Below, piece after piece: positions 7,068-15,260 of a DNA stretch of 42,194 nt (within the stretch, counting starts at the first letter, position 1; each line of letters opens with the position of its first letter). The notes under the pieces are model-generated. The model saw nothing but the letters and a program-made list of their open reading frames with translations, did not search any database and was not told the DNA's origin. The stretch covers positions 1 to 42,194 of the IMG/VR virus record IMGVR_UViG_3300007029_000002. One strand, written 5' to 3'. Made by a program: the position numbers and the translations under genes. Source of the stretch: a virus.

Positions 7068-8680
7068 TAGTCGTCACCCGAACTAGCCGCCATTCGGATA
7101 TTGTCGCTAGCGGTACGGTTGGTCGACTTCGACACGGTGTCGTCGTCTTCGTCTTCCGTAAGGCCCGAATACGACGCGTCGATCGTGCCGTCTTCGTCTT
7201 CGACTTGTTCGCGGAATGCCTTACGCACGACTTCGGTGTCGGCGTCTTCGTCGACACCTAAGAACGACTTAAACCGCTTTTCGAAGTCGTCGTCGTCCAT
7301 TCGTTCGTTTAGCGTTTCGCCGTTTACCTCTTTTTCAAGGTCGTCGACGCGATCGCTAAGGTCTTCGACGTCGCCGCGCACGTCGTCGACCGACCCGCGA
7401 ATGTCCTTCGAAAGCGACTTCGCCCATTCGGGCGTGTCGTCGGGAAGGCCCGCGCCGTCGGCGTCGCCGTCACCGTCGCCACCGTCGGCGGCGACGTCGG
7501 CGTCGGTACTACCGTCGTCGGTGGCGGCTTCGTCGCCGCCTTCGTCTTTGCTTTTGCTCATTTCGACGCTTGCTTCTTCTTCGCCGGGCGCACCGGGCAT
7601 ACCGTCGTCTTCGTCGGCTTCCGGTTCGCCCATATCGTCGCCGCCGCCACCGTTACCTAGAAGAACCGAAAGGCCCGTAACTTGCCCTTCGTCGATACTT
7701 CCGCTTTCGATAAGCGAAAGCACGAATTCTTCGAACGTGGCGTCGACGCCGATAGACCCGTCGTCGACCATACTTCCGAATTCCGAAAGCATAGACGACA
7801 CCGTGTCGGCGTCTAGTTCTTGTTTCGTAACGTCGGTTTCCCCGTCGCCGGGTTCGTCGACGTCGTCGTCGGTTTCGTTTGCCATTGTATCGCCGTCGGT
7901 GGTTTCGTCACCCTTGCTAAGTTCTATACTAGCCGAAGAACCGGTCGACGCGTCGCCTTCGTTCGCCGCCTTTTCGAACGCGCTAAGAAGCGCGTCGACG
8001 TCGATCGGGCGTGCGCCGCCGTAAATTGAAAAGCCCGTAAGTTCGCCCGCCTTAACGCGTTCCCACGTTTCGTCGTCGAACTTGACACCCATAAACCACG
8101 TACCGACCGGGTAGGTACGCGACGGCGTGCCGTCGGGCTTTTCTAATTGCCATTCCTGCTTTAATGTCCACGATTCGACCGGCGTACCGCGCCCGTCGCG
8201 TAAGTCGTGGTCGGCGTCGACCTTACGGTGATTCGCAAGGTACCCGTGCGCCGCTTTTTCTATTTCGGGTTCGGGAATGACGTCGCCTTGTTTATCCGCT
8301 TCGCCGGGGATAAGAACCGGCGCGAAGGCGATTTGCTTTTCTTCCGCCTTCGACGCGCGATCGTGGTCGGCGTCTTTGGCAAGAAGAAGCGTCGTATCCG
8401 TGCGCCACCTATGGGTTTCCCCTTCCGGGTCGGTGGCGTTCTTAGCGATAACCCATTCGCTATCTTGTGCCGGTGTATCGACCGGCGATACGAATTCGAC
8501 GCCTAGCGAAGTTAGTAATTCGTCGGCGTTCGGGTCGGCAAGGGCGTCTTTGCCGCGTTCTTCAAGCCACGCGCAAAGTGCTTCCGGGTCGTCGACGTTA
8601 GGGTCGTCACTAAAGAACGCGACGCACCCTTCGAAGTCGCCGCCCGGAATGTCGGCGGGCTTGCTTACTGTTTTACCCAT
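7067..8680 (-). CDS. XkdF-like prohead protease fused to an acidic scaffold
   Basis: A 537-residue protein, MGKTVSKPADIPGGDFEGCV. Residues about 75-215 match the XkdF-type phage serine protease pattern: AFAPVLIPGEADKQGDVIPE, HRKVDADHDLRDGRGTPVES, then WFMGVKFDDETWERVKAGEL and TGFSIYGGARPI. His and Ser residues in the DHDL and TGFSIYGG segments are candidates for catalysis. The remaining half is an extremely acidic, low-complexity region with a heptad-like helix (DDVRGDVEDLSDRVDDLEKEV) that fits a scaffolding domain cleaved during maturation. It ends one base into the capsid gene. It has its own promoter at 8712-8777. Confidence 0.8.
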   Translation of the reverse strand: MGKTVSKPADIPGGDFEGCVAFFSDDPNVDDPEALCAWLEERGKDALADPNADELLTSLGVEFVSPVDTPAQDSEWVIAKNATDPEGETHRWRTDTTLLLAKDADHDRASKAEEKQIAFAPVLIPGEADKQGDVIPEPEIEKAAHGYLANHRKVDADHDLRDGRGTPVESWTLKQEWQLEKPDGTPSRTYPVGTWFMGVKFDDETWERVKAGELTGFSIYGGARPIDVDALLSAFEKAANEGDASTGSSASIELSKGDETTDGDTMANETDDDVDEPGDGETDVTKQELDADTVSSMLSEFGSMVDDGSIGVDATFEEFVLSLIESGSIDEGQVTGLSVLLGNGGGGDDMGEPEADEDDGMPGAPGEEEASVEMSKSKDEGGDEAATDDGSTDADVAADGGDGDGDADGAGLPDDTPEWAKSLSKDIRGSVDDVRGDVEDLSDRVDDLEKEVNGETLNERMDDDDFEKRFKSFLGVDEDADTEVVRKAFREQVEDEDGTIDASYSGLTEDEDDDTVSKSTNRTASDNIRMAASSGDD

Positions 8681-8711
8681 ACGACCCTATCGTGCGCAAG
8701 CCGTCTTAGGG

Positions 8712-8777
8712 GGTTATATATAATGTATAGGGCACGGGCCTAACCCCCGATACATACGGGTATACACAAATCTGTCG
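8712..8777 (-). promoter_or_regulatory. Double promoter for the capsid module
   Basis: Two elements read on the minus strand: CGACAGATTTGTGTA at 8777-8763, a variant of the window-wide GACAGA-TTTA box, and a strong TATA box TTATATATAACC at 8723-8712. The second lies about 43 bases before the protease ATG, so this transcript probably has a short leader. Confidence 0.6.
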
Positions 8778-8787
8778 GCGTTTTACT

Positions 8788-8927
8788 GAAAGGGGGTATC
8801 GGGTGGGATACGCCCGCTTAGGGAAGCGAAGCCGACCGGCGAAAAGCCGGTCGACCGTCGACGACGCGTGGTCGGCGTCTTAGTGGTGCGAAGCCGCGAC
8901 GACCCGCGATCGGGCGGCGGTGCCGCC
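8788..8927 (-). ncRNA. Candidate structured viral RNA with its own promoter
   Basis: No gene fits 8690-8974, but the minus strand here looks like an RNA gene. A TATA box at 8956-8951 predicts a first base at 8927 by the 29-base rule seen at other promoters, and 8927 is exactly the first base of a perfect hairpin GGCGGC-ACC-GCCGCC (8927-8913). Further downstream are an 8-bp hairpin CGACCGGC-TTTTC-GCCGGTCG (8853-8833), a 5-bp hairpin CGCTT-CCCT-AAGCG (8828-8815) and GTATC-CCACCC-GATAC (about 8810-8795). The run CCCCCTTTC at 8796-8788 resembles an archaeal terminator. Length about 140 nt. Function unknown; a long 3' leader or packaging site are alternatives. Confidence 0.5.
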
Positions 8928-8946
8928 GACTAAGGGTACCGCTCCC

Positions 8947-8963
8947 GGTTATAAAAGCGTGGC
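8947..8963 (-). promoter_or_regulatory. Promoter of the candidate RNA
   Basis: Minus strand GCCACGCTTTTATAACC matches the common GCGACACGCTTTTA pattern. There is no start codon at the expected distance; instead base 29 begins the first hairpin of the candidate RNA. Confidence 0.55.
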
Positions 8964-8974
8964 GGGTCGACTAG

Positions 8975-9274
8975 CTAGACTAAGTCGCTAAGGGCTTCCG
9001 AATAGGTGTTTAGCCACGAATAGAACGTATTAGGCGAAACAAGCCCGTTCGATTCGTGGTCGTATTGGTCGTCGTTCCGAAGCCGATCGTTAAGTTTCCG
9101 AAGCGCCGGGCGCTTCGAACCCCCGGTACCGTCTAAGGTTCGGCGAAGAAGCACGGGCATAGATTCGCCGAAGATACGTTCTAATTCCCGTTCGCGGGTC
9201 GATCGCGCGGCGTCTTTTTCCATTTCCTTAACGATCGCCGCGTACCCGCCGCCGTCGTGGTCGTGGTCGCCCAT
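8975..9274 (-). CDS. Small helical protein, unknown
   Basis: A 99-residue protein beginning MGDHDHDGGGYAAIVKEMEK, almost entirely helical and charged (AARSTRERELERIFGESMPV, RPALRKLNDRLRNDDQYDHE). It ends in a hydrophobic-aromatic helix FYSWLNTYSEALSDLV. It follows the portal module and precedes the candidate RNA. A small head assembly factor is possible, but no family is recognised. Confidence 0.6.
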   Translation of the reverse strand: MGDHDHDGGGYAAIVKEMEKDAARSTRERELERIFGESMPVLLRRTLDGTGGSKRPALRKLNDRLRNDDQYDHESNGLVSPNTFYSWLNTYSEALSDLV

Positions 9275-9276
9275 AC

Positions 9277-9576
9277 TTACGAATCGTCACCGACGGCGAA
9301 GTATACTTCGTCGGTGCCCGACGTCGCCGCCGACGTAATCGTTAGCCGCACTTCGGCGCACGACACTTCGGTCGTGTCTTGAATCGCCGACGAACCTAGT
9401 TCCGAATATTCGACCCACGACCCGTCGCGTTCGCGTATTTCAAGCGCGTACGTCGCGCCCGCCGCCGTCGACGCGACGACGGTTGTAACGCTAACCTTGC
9501 CGTGCGGTTCGGCGGCGAATACTTCGCCCGTCGACGTCGCGTCGACGGCGTCGTCGTAATTGTCTTGCACGCCCAT
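9277..9576 (-). CDS. Small beta-rich protein, possibly capsid associated
   Basis: A 99-residue beta-rich protein, MGVQDNYDDAVDATSTGEVF, with repeated short strands (KVSVTTVVASTAAGATYALE, EVSCAEVRLTITSAATSG). The composition resembles small jelly-roll or decoration proteins of virions. It starts 50 bases after the portal stop and ends 3 bases before the next gene. The guess rests on location and strand pattern only. Confidence 0.55.
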   Translation of the reverse strand: MGVQDNYDDAVDATSTGEVFAAEPHGKVSVTTVVASTAAGATYALEIRERDGSWVEYSELGSSAIQDTTEVSCAEVRLTITSAATSGTDEVYFAVGDDS

Positions 9577-9625
9577 ACCGGTCGAATAACGCCCTTGCGC
9601 CTTAGTCTTTCGTCACCCTTCGGCG

Positions 9626-11770
9626 CTAGTCGGCGGCGAATTCTTCGGCGGTCGGTACGTCGACGTCGATATCGACGCCCGTGCTTGCCGACACGTCGCG
9701 CACGAATGTCTTGCGTTCGTTCGGGTGGATAATGTGACGTCGGAAGTCTAGGTCGGGGAAGTGATAGTCGGATACGACCTTTTCCATTTCGATAAGCCGC
9801 GCCATAGGCACGGGTTCGCCCGGCGGGTTACGTATCGGCGCTTCGATCGTGCCCGACGCTTGCCCGGTCGCTATCATTAGGTCTTTGCACGCTTGCGTAA
9901 TCCGGCTATCGTCGCTTCCCGCCCAATAGAAGACGTCTTCTTCCCCGACGCTTCCCCGGTCTTCGTACCCTTCTTCGCGTGCCGTGTTAAGCACCGACGC
10001 CGTTTCCGTACGGGCGACCGTTTCCAAATCGTCTTTATCGACACCGGGGAAGGCGTCTTGCATATCGTCGACGATCGAATCTAACGACCACCCTTGCGAT
10101 TGGGTTAGGTTTTCGGCTAAGAGGTTTTCGACCTTATCGACGACGCGACCGGGTAACGATTCGAAGTCGCGGAAGACCGCGCCTTTGTCGATCGCTTCCC
10201 GAATCGCGTCGAAGACGTATTCGGGCACGCCGTCGTCGCCCGTCCACGCCGCCTTTTCGATTTTATCGACCGATTCGGGTTCGACTTGCGACGACCACGC
10301 CGACAGTAAGACCCGGTCTAAGGTTTCGACTTCTTCTTTCGATAGCGTGACGCCGACCGACTTCGACGTCTTCCGCGATTCGATCGAAAGGTCGGCGTCT
10401 TCCGGGTCGTCGACGCTACCGAATAGCCCGCCGCCACCGCCGCCCGTGTCGCCGACGTTTCCTTCTTCTATTTCCCCGTCTTCGACGACTAACAAGCCGT
10501 CGCGGATTTGAACGGGTACCCCGGCGTTAGCCATTTCCTTCCCGGCTTTGGCTTGCGATTCGATAAGTTCCGCCCGCTTCTTCTTTTCGCCGGGGGTTTG
10601 TTCGCGTTCGAATTCGAACTTAAAGTCGTCGCCGAATTCTTCCCATATCAAGCCGTTATTAATCGCTTCTTCTAACTGTCGAAGCGTGACACGGAAGCCC
10701 CTTTGCGCGTATGCTTCTTGCTGGCTTTCGTCGGTCGCCCGGTTCGTGTTTTCGAAGTCGAAGCCCGCGTACGACGGGTTAACCTTGAAGACCGCGCCGA
10801 TCGCCGTAACCCAATACTTCGACCGTTCTAAGATTTGTAGTTCTTGATAATTGGGTACTAATTGCGTGAATTCGACGGGGATACGGGAATACCCGACGCG
10901 GTGGCGTTCGCCTTCGTCTAGTCGGAAGTCTTCGACGAACGCTTCCCAATCTTCTTCGCCGGGGATACCGCCGTATTCGTCTAATACTTCGGGGGAAAGC
11001 ACGCCCGGCGGCGACCCTTGAAGTAGGTCTAAGCGTTCCTTTTCCGCAAGTTCTTCGATAAGTTCGACTTCATTCGACGCCTTTTCTAACGGGCCTTGCC
11101 CGTAATACCGGTCGGGTCGGTTCGACCATTCGAACCAAACGACTTCGCGGGTCGAAAATTCCGTTTCGATTTGCCGCGTCGACGTCGACGCTTGCACGTA
11201 TCCTTCCGTGATACCGAACCGATCGACTTGTTTAAAGAATGTCGCCGAATCGACGGGCACGACTTCGGCTAACGTGCCGCCTTCGTCGAAGTGCTTTACC
11301 CACGTAGCGTCGCCTAACTCTAGCATTATCCGCGTCGTTTGTTCTAAAACGTCGGCGAACGATTCTTCCGGGTGTAAGTCCTTAATCGCCCGTTCTATCC
11401 TAGCTAGCCGTTCCGGGGGTACGTTCGCGTTTTCGTCGCGGGGTTTGATTTGCCAATTCGCGGAAGCGACGTCTTGCGAAAGCGTGTCGATATACGCTTG
11501 TACGATCGCATTCGCCGAAATATCCCGAAGATACGACGCGTCGTACGGCTTCGTCACCGCGCCCTTATCCTTAACGGCGCTTTTTAGGTCGGAAGATAGT
11601 TCGGCACGGCGGTTAACTTCCCCCTTCTTTTCCGCGACGTTAGGCGAATTGAATCGACGCCGCCTTTCGCGCCACGCCCTTTCGCGGCGGGCCTTCTTCG
11701 ATTCGCCGCCGCCTTCGTCACGGGCGACCGGCGAAGTTAGCCCTTTTATGAAGGATTCGAAACGCGACAT
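9626..11770 (-). CDS. Portal protein fused to a MuF-like head protein
   Basis: A 714-residue protein. The first 430 residues are a portal: GAVTKPYDASYLRDISANAI and AYIDTLSQDVASANWQIKP near the start, FEWSNRPDRYYGQGPLEKAS and AVFKVNPSYAGFDFENTNRA in the middle, then the stem-like GYSRIPVEFTQLVPNYQELQ region. After an acidic linker with GGGGG, residues from about 550 match the Mu gpF/SPP1 gp7 minor head domain: VARTETASVLNTAREEGYED, YWAGSDDSRITQACKDLM and RRHIIHPNERKTF. Separate genes are usual in phages; fused portal-MuF proteins are known but less common. Together they form the head vertex through which DNA passes. Confidence 0.85.
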   Translation of the reverse strand: MSRFESFIKGLTSPVARDEGGGESKKARRERAWRERRRRFNSPNVAEKKGEVNRRAELSSDLKSAVKDKGAVTKPYDASYLRDISANAIVQAYIDTLSQDVASANWQIKPRDENANVPPERLARIERAIKDLHPEESFADVLEQTTRIMLELGDATWVKHFDEGGTLAEVVPVDSATFFKQVDRFGITEGYVQASTSTRQIETEFSTREVVWFEWSNRPDRYYGQGPLEKASNEVELIEELAEKERLDLLQGSPPGVLSPEVLDEYGGIPGEEDWEAFVEDFRLDEGERHRVGYSRIPVEFTQLVPNYQELQILERSKYWVTAIGAVFKVNPSYAGFDFENTNRATDESQQEAYAQRGFRVTLRQLEEAINNGLIWEEFGDDFKFEFEREQTPGEKKKRAELIESQAKAGKEMANAGVPVQIRDGLLVVEDGEIEEGNVGDTGGGGGGLFGSVDDPEDADLSIESRKTSKSVGVTLSKEEVETLDRVLLSAWSSQVEPESVDKIEKAAWTGDDGVPEYVFDAIREAIDKGAVFRDFESLPGRVVDKVENLLAENLTQSQGWSLDSIVDDMQDAFPGVDKDDLETVARTETASVLNTAREEGYEDRGSVGEEDVFYWAGSDDSRITQACKDLMIATGQASGTIEAPIRNPPGEPVPMARLIEMEKVVSDYHFPDLDFRRHIIHPNERKTFVRDVSASTGVDIDVDVPTAEEFAAD

Positions 11771-11819
11771 TCGTTATTCCGATAAGTGACGCGTCGGCGC
11801 TTTAATCTTTGTTACCTAC

Positions 11820-12383
11820 CTAATCGCGGTCGCACGCCGAAATATAGGTATCGCCGTGCCCGCATTTCCCGAAGACGTGCGTATTCACGGCTTTAAGGCT
11901 TCTTGCGAATTCCTTAGCGATCGCGTCTTCGTCTTTCCCTTGATATTCGTACGCCCGGCGCATATCGGCGCATTCTTCGGTGTCGATTCGTGGCGACACC
12001 GTCGGGTCGACGCCGACGCGATCGTGACGGCACCGACCTTGTGCGTGGCGATAGATTACCGACGGGTGTTTCCCGTCGTACCGGTCGATAACGTCGGTCG
12101 GTCGGTCGGCTAGCGCCATATCCGCCCGTATCGCGGCGCACGCGTCGCGGTCGAAGCCGTCGAAGACTTGCGGGGGTAATCGGTCGGGTATGTCTTCCCC
12201 CGGCTTAGACGGCACGCTAGGCGGCTTGTATTCGGGCCTAAGATATGACGGGTCGCGGTCTTCGCGGGGAAGAAGGGCGAACCGTACGATTCGTTCGGCT
12301 TCGTCTTCCGTAAAGTCGCGGTTAGATAGCGCCCGAATCCGACGTCGATCGTCTTCCGACAATTCGACGTCGTCGGGTTTCAT
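11820..12383 (-). CDS. Tandem-repeat DNA-binding protein, small terminase candidate
   Basis: A 187-residue protein, MKPDDVELSEDDRRRIRALS. Two related segments follow each other: IRADMALADRPTDVIDRYDG ending GRCRHD, and MRRAYEYQGKDEDAIAKEFA ending GKCGHG. Each looks like a helix-turn-helix unit closed by Cys-x-His, so the protein probably binds DNA. It sits just before the portal gene, where many tailed viruses keep the small terminase subunit, although the large terminase lies 5 kb away. Alternatively it is a regulator of the head operon. Confidence 0.6.
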   Translation of the reverse strand: MKPDDVELSEDDRRRIRALSNRDFTEDEAERIVRFALLPREDRDPSYLRPEYKPPSVPSKPGEDIPDRLPPQVFDGFDRDACAAIRADMALADRPTDVIDRYDGKHPSVIYRHAQGRCRHDRVGVDPTVSPRIDTEECADMRRAYEYQGKDEDAIAKEFARSLKAVNTHVFGKCGHGDTYISACDRD

Positions 12384-12392
12384 AGGGCACGG

Positions 12393-12674
12393 TTAGATTT
12401 GACATTCGACGCACCGACCTTCGACGTCGGCTTTTGCCACCGGGGTAATCTTTTGGCACGCTTCGCAAAGCACCGTTATCGGGTGGTCGTCTAACGGAAT
12501 GTCGAACCGATCGACTTCGTCGGCGTGGTCGTCGCAAATATACTTCCGGTACCCGCCGCGCGTCTTTACGAAGGTGGTCGCGTCGTTTCCGCACGTTTCG
12601 TCGGTCGGGCCTTCGGCACCTAACGGCGGTGCGTAACAATTCGAATCGACGTCGAAGTCGACTTCCCGTTTCAT
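12393..12674 (-). CDS. Small zinc-ribbon protein
   Basis: Start ATG at 12674 gives 93 residues, MKREVDFDVDSNCYAPPLGA. A four-Cys zinc ribbon is visible near the C-terminus (CEACQKITPVAKADVEGRCVEC), and an N-terminal Cys/His set (NCYAPPLG, ETCGNDA, YICDDHAD) resembles a treble-clef site. It precedes the DNA-binding gene by 9 bases. Role unknown. Confidence 0.65.
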   Translation of the reverse strand: MKREVDFDVDSNCYAPPLGAEGPTDETCGNDATTFVKTRGGYRKYICDDHADEVDRFDIPLDDHPITVLCEACQKITPVAKADVEGRCVECQI

Positions 12675-12678
12675 TTGG

Positions 12679-12867
12679 CTAATACCCGCTTGCGTATCCG
12701 TGCGACGACGGGATAAAGGTACTAAGCACGGCGAAGACCGCGCCGACGAAGAAGACGGCAAGCCCCATTACTTGCGTCGCCGGGTCGGGCGACCACTTGA
12801 TTAGAACCAAACCGGCGACCGCGACGACGATCGCGGCGAATATTAGGGCGTATCGGATAAGTCGCAT
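12679..12867 (-). CDS. Small membrane protein, two transmembrane helices
   Basis: Sixty-two residues with two clear membrane helices, RYALIFAAIVVAVAGLVLI and VMGLAVFFVGAVFAVLSTFI, joined by a short polar turn and a short hydrophilic tail. ATG at 12867 is 30 bases from a TATA box at 12898-12891, so translation is probably leaderless. Holin-like or envelope-directed roles are possible; nothing in the sequence decides. Confidence 0.65.
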   Translation of the reverse strand: MRLIRYALIFAAIVVAVAGLVLIKWSPDPATQVMGLAVFFVGAVFAVLSTFIPSSHGYASGY

Positions 12868-12890
12868 AAGAAGAATGTCGACGCGAATGC

Positions 12891-12903
12891 GATAAAAGTA
12901 GCG
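12891..12903 (-). promoter_or_regulatory. Leaderless promoter of the small membrane gene
   Basis: Minus strand CTTTTATC at 12898-12891, with the ATG at 12867 about 29-30 bases from the first T. Confidence 0.6.
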
Positions 12904-13149
12904 CTAGGGCGGGTCGCACGTCGGGCAAAGACCGTCGTTAAGCGCCCGATTGTACGCAAGGAATTTCGCCGTCGATCGCTTCGGCGGGTCGACCGACCGA
13001 TCGCATTCGACGCACGTTAGGTCGTCTTCCGTAATCGTAACCGGGCGTTCTAACCCCGGCGCGTCGACCTTCAATTCGCACCCGCGAAGTAGGGCGACCG
13101 CTAGCCCGTCGGGTGAAAACATACGGTCGACCGTCGTTATTGTAGGCAC
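12904..13149 (-). CDS. Small zinc-binding protein
   Basis: Eighty-one residues from GTG at 13149 (overlapping the previous gene by 13 bases); ATG at 13122 is an alternative start. Two CxxC pairs, CVEC and CPTC, separated by about 30 residues form one likely zinc site (LTCVECDRSVDPPKRSTAKF). Ends in CDPP at the stop. Role unknown. Confidence 0.6.
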   Translation of the reverse strand: MPTITTVDRMFSPDGLAVALLRGCELKVDAPGLERPVTITEDDLTCVECDRSVDPPKRSTAKFLAYNRALNDGLCPTCDPP

Positions 13150-13694
13150 CGCCGCCTATCCCAATCGTCGCCGTCGACCGATTCGTGTCGGCACCGAAGG
13201 CAAAACGGGTCGTCGTGCCCGCTATTCCATACCAATAGGTGCCCGTGGTATTCGATCGGGTCGTACACGTCGACGCGCTTCCCGTGCCACCCGTCGACCG
13301 CCTTAGCGAAGCCCGCGTTAAGGCATTGAAGCATAACGGCGACTTGTAATTCGTCTTCCGACCAAATACCCGACACCCACGCTTCGCGGGCGTCGACGAC
13401 GTCGACGAACGCCGTTACGATTCGGTACCCGTACCGACCTTGCGCCGGTTGTTCGCCGCCGCATACGACGACGACGTCGCACCCGTCGACGCGGTGACGG
13501 AAACGCCATTCGTTAGCGTCGGGTGCCTTCGGGTTATCTTCGACGTCGCCCGCTATCACCGCTTGCCGGGCGTGCGACCGGCTAATCGGGCGTCGATCGT
13601 CGTCGAATCGCGCTTCGGCGTGCCCTTGCACCGAATAGGCGTGCCAATCGCGCGGCACCGACCGGGTACCGTTCGGCGTGCTAGCGGTCGCCAT
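13137..13694 (-). CDS. Unknown protein with C-terminal CxxC
   Basis: A 185-residue protein, MATASTPNGTRSVPRDWHAY. The middle part (VDGCDVVVVCGGEQPAQGRY, RIVTAFVDVVDAREAWVSGI) has alternating hydrophobic strands, and the end carries FCLRCRHES, one half of a zinc site. The N-terminal part around EARFDDDRRPISRSHARQAV and VEDNPKAPDANEWRFRHRVD resembles small DUF4258-like toxin or nuclease domains in layout, but I cannot confirm that. It follows the next upstream gene by 3 bases. Confidence 0.6.
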   Translation of the reverse strand: MATASTPNGTRSVPRDWHAYSVQGHAEARFDDDRRPISRSHARQAVIAGDVEDNPKAPDANEWRFRHRVDGCDVVVVCGGEQPAQGRYGYRIVTAFVDVVDAREAWVSGIWSEDELQVAVMLQCLNAGFAKAVDGWHGKRVDVYDPIEYHGHLLVWNSGHDDPFCLRCRHESVDGDDWDRRRCLQ

Positions 13695-13697
13695 ACC

Positions 13698-14075
13698 TTA
13701 ATCACCCGATACTTGCGTTTCCTTGCTACTTAGTAATTCGCTACCGTCGAAGTCTGACCTTTGGGCTAGGCGGGCTAGGGTGATATTGTCGGCACCCTTC
13801 GCGTTCCGTTCGCTTATCGCGTCTTCGTCTTCCCGACAATTCCGGCACGGGTCGCGCCGTTCGACCGTATGCACGGGTACAAGTAGCCATTTCACGTCGG
13901 CGACTTTCCCGCACGCGGGCTTCGGGTGCCCGTCTTCGTCGAAGACGACGTCGCCGCGATCGTCGACTAAGGGTTCGTGATACGCCCTAGAATATCGTGT
14001 CTTTGCCCGCACCGCGACTTCGCTTCCGTCGTGAAAGATACCGGTTCGTGGTACTTCTTCTTGCTTGCTTGCCAC
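13698..14075 (-). CDS. Unknown protein with Cys-Cys-Cys motif
   Basis: A 125-residue protein from GTG at 14075 (MASKQEEVPRTGIFHDGSEV). It shows HPKPACGK followed by DPCRNCRED, a possible zinc site of the type H...C...CxxC, and a helical C-terminus. It has its own TATA box at 14118-14110. No family is recognised. Confidence 0.6.
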   Translation of the reverse strand: MASKQEEVPRTGIFHDGSEVAVRAKTRYSRAYHEPLVDDRGDVVFDEDGHPKPACGKVADVKWLLVPVHTVERRDPCRNCREDEDAISERNAKGADNITLARLAQRSDFDGSELLSSKETQVSGD

Positions 14076-14108
14076 GGCTTACGCACCGCTTGCGCATTAT
14101 TCGCAAGG

Positions 14109-14118
14109 GGATATATAC
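14109..14118 (-). promoter_or_regulatory. TATA box
   Basis: Minus strand GTATATATCC followed by CCTTGCG, the downstream element common in this window. The next gene start (GTG 14075) lies 43 bases away, so a short leader is expected. Confidence 0.55.
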
Positions 14119-14122
14119 CTAT

Positions 14123-14139
14123 CCCTTTGGGCAAAAGGG
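14123..14139 (-). terminator. Hairpin terminator
   Basis: CCCTTT-TGCCC-AAAGGG is a near-perfect inverted repeat just after the stop of the gene ending at 14149 and just before the next TATA box. It fits transcription termination. Confidence 0.45.
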
Positions 14140-14148
14140 TTTAATACG

Positions 14149-14676
14149 TTAATCTTCGCTAAGTCGATCGCCGACCGATTCTTGCGTGCCGATAAGGTGG
14201 AATTCGTCGACGAACCGCGACCATTCGACCATAAAGACGCGGGCGCGTTCGGCGGCGTCGGCTTGCGAATCGGCTTCCCGGTACACGGCGAACCCGTTAA
14301 AGTCGCCTAGCAATTGCCATACGCTACCGTCGTCGCGTTCGAACATTCGATTACGAAGCGTGTCGACACGGGTGCGGAAGGTGTCGATATCGACCGACGG
14401 GTCGTCGTAATCGCCGGTCGTGACGAAGACGCCGCCTTCGACGTTTTCGTACAAGTCGCCGTCGTCGCGCATAGCGATAACCGCGACGTCTTCCGACGGT
14501 ACCGTGACTTGCCGGGTCGCCCGGTCTTCGTCGACGTCGACGCCACCGTCGGTCGCTAGCGCCGACGTCATTCCGCCGTCGCATACCGGGCACGGCGATC
14601 GACCGTTCGACCGGTCGCGGGCGACGCCGCATTCGTCGCACGTAACTAGCCAATCCGGGCCTTCCGACGACGACAT
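14149..14676 (-). CDS. Zinc-ribbon protein, unknown
   Basis: A 175-residue protein. The N-terminus holds a zinc ribbon, CDECGVARDRSNGRSPCPVC, at residues 13-32. An acidic body of mixed strands and helices follows (VDTLRNRMFERDDGSVWQLL, ERARVFMVEWSRFVDEFHLI). It overlaps the upstream gene stop at 14676. Possibly a nucleic-acid or protein adaptor; unknown. Confidence 0.65.
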   Translation of the reverse strand: MSSSEGPDWLVTCDECGVARDRSNGRSPCPVCDGGMTSALATDGGVDVDEDRATRQVTVPSEDVAVIAMRDDGDLYENVEGGVFVTTGDYDDPSVDIDTFRTRVDTLRNRMFERDDGSVWQLLGDFNGFAVYREADSQADAAERARVFMVEWSRFVDEFHLIGTQESVGDRLSED

Positions 14677-15260
14677 TATTCGAAGTCACCTAGGTTAGAC
14701 CCGTTATCGGCGTCTTCCCGCGTCGGTACGTCGGCGTCTTGAAGCGCGTCGGCGACGATTCGTTCGTCGAAGGTAGCACGCGCCACCGCTAAGACGGCTT
14801 CCGTAAGCCCGACGTCGGTATCCGACCCTTCGCTAACGTCGTGCGCGACGGTTAGCATAGTCTTTAGCGCCGTTCGCAAGAAGACTTCTTGCGGGCGGGC
14901 GTCTTTGGTGGCGCATTCGATCGCCACCCGTGCAAGCCGACCGCGCGGGAAGTCGTACGTCTTTAGCGACCGTTCCGGGTGCATTAGGTCGTCGGGATTC
15001 GACGGCACGAAGACGCATTCGAAGACCGGGTCGTCGTCGTGTACCGGTAAGTATGGGTGCGCCTTGTACGTCGCTAGGTCGAACCCTTCTTCTTCCCGGT
15101 ATTCCGCCACCGACGCCGCCTTCCGCCCGACGACGAAGACGACTTGCCGGGTTTGAAGGTCGACGCATACGTCGTTAGCCTTGATATCGGTAACGTGGTC
15201 GGGTGTCTTTTCGGATTCGTCGAAGTCGCGGTCGATCGCGCCGCTAGGTTCGTCACTCAT
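14676..15260 (-). CDS. Unknown protein
   Basis: A 194-residue acidic protein; ATG at 15260 (MSDEPSGAIDRDFDESEKTP) overlaps the previous stop by 4 bases. A strand-rich part is visible (DVCVDLQTRQVVFVVGRKAA, DDPVFECVFVPSNPDDLM) and a helical C-terminus (AVLAVARATFDERIVADALQ). Similar proteins of about 200 residues with 'D-x-x-T-x-x-V-x-x-V' strands occur in haloarchaeal viruses, but I know no function. Confidence 0.6.
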   Translation of the reverse strand: MSDEPSGAIDRDFDESEKTPDHVTDIKANDVCVDLQTRQVVFVVGRKAASVAEYREEEGFDLATYKAHPYLPVHDDDPVFECVFVPSNPDDLMHPERSLKTYDFPRGRLARVAIECATKDARPQEVFLRTALKTMLTVAHDVSEGSDTDVGLTEAVLAVARATFDERIVADALQDADVPTREDADNGSNLGDFE

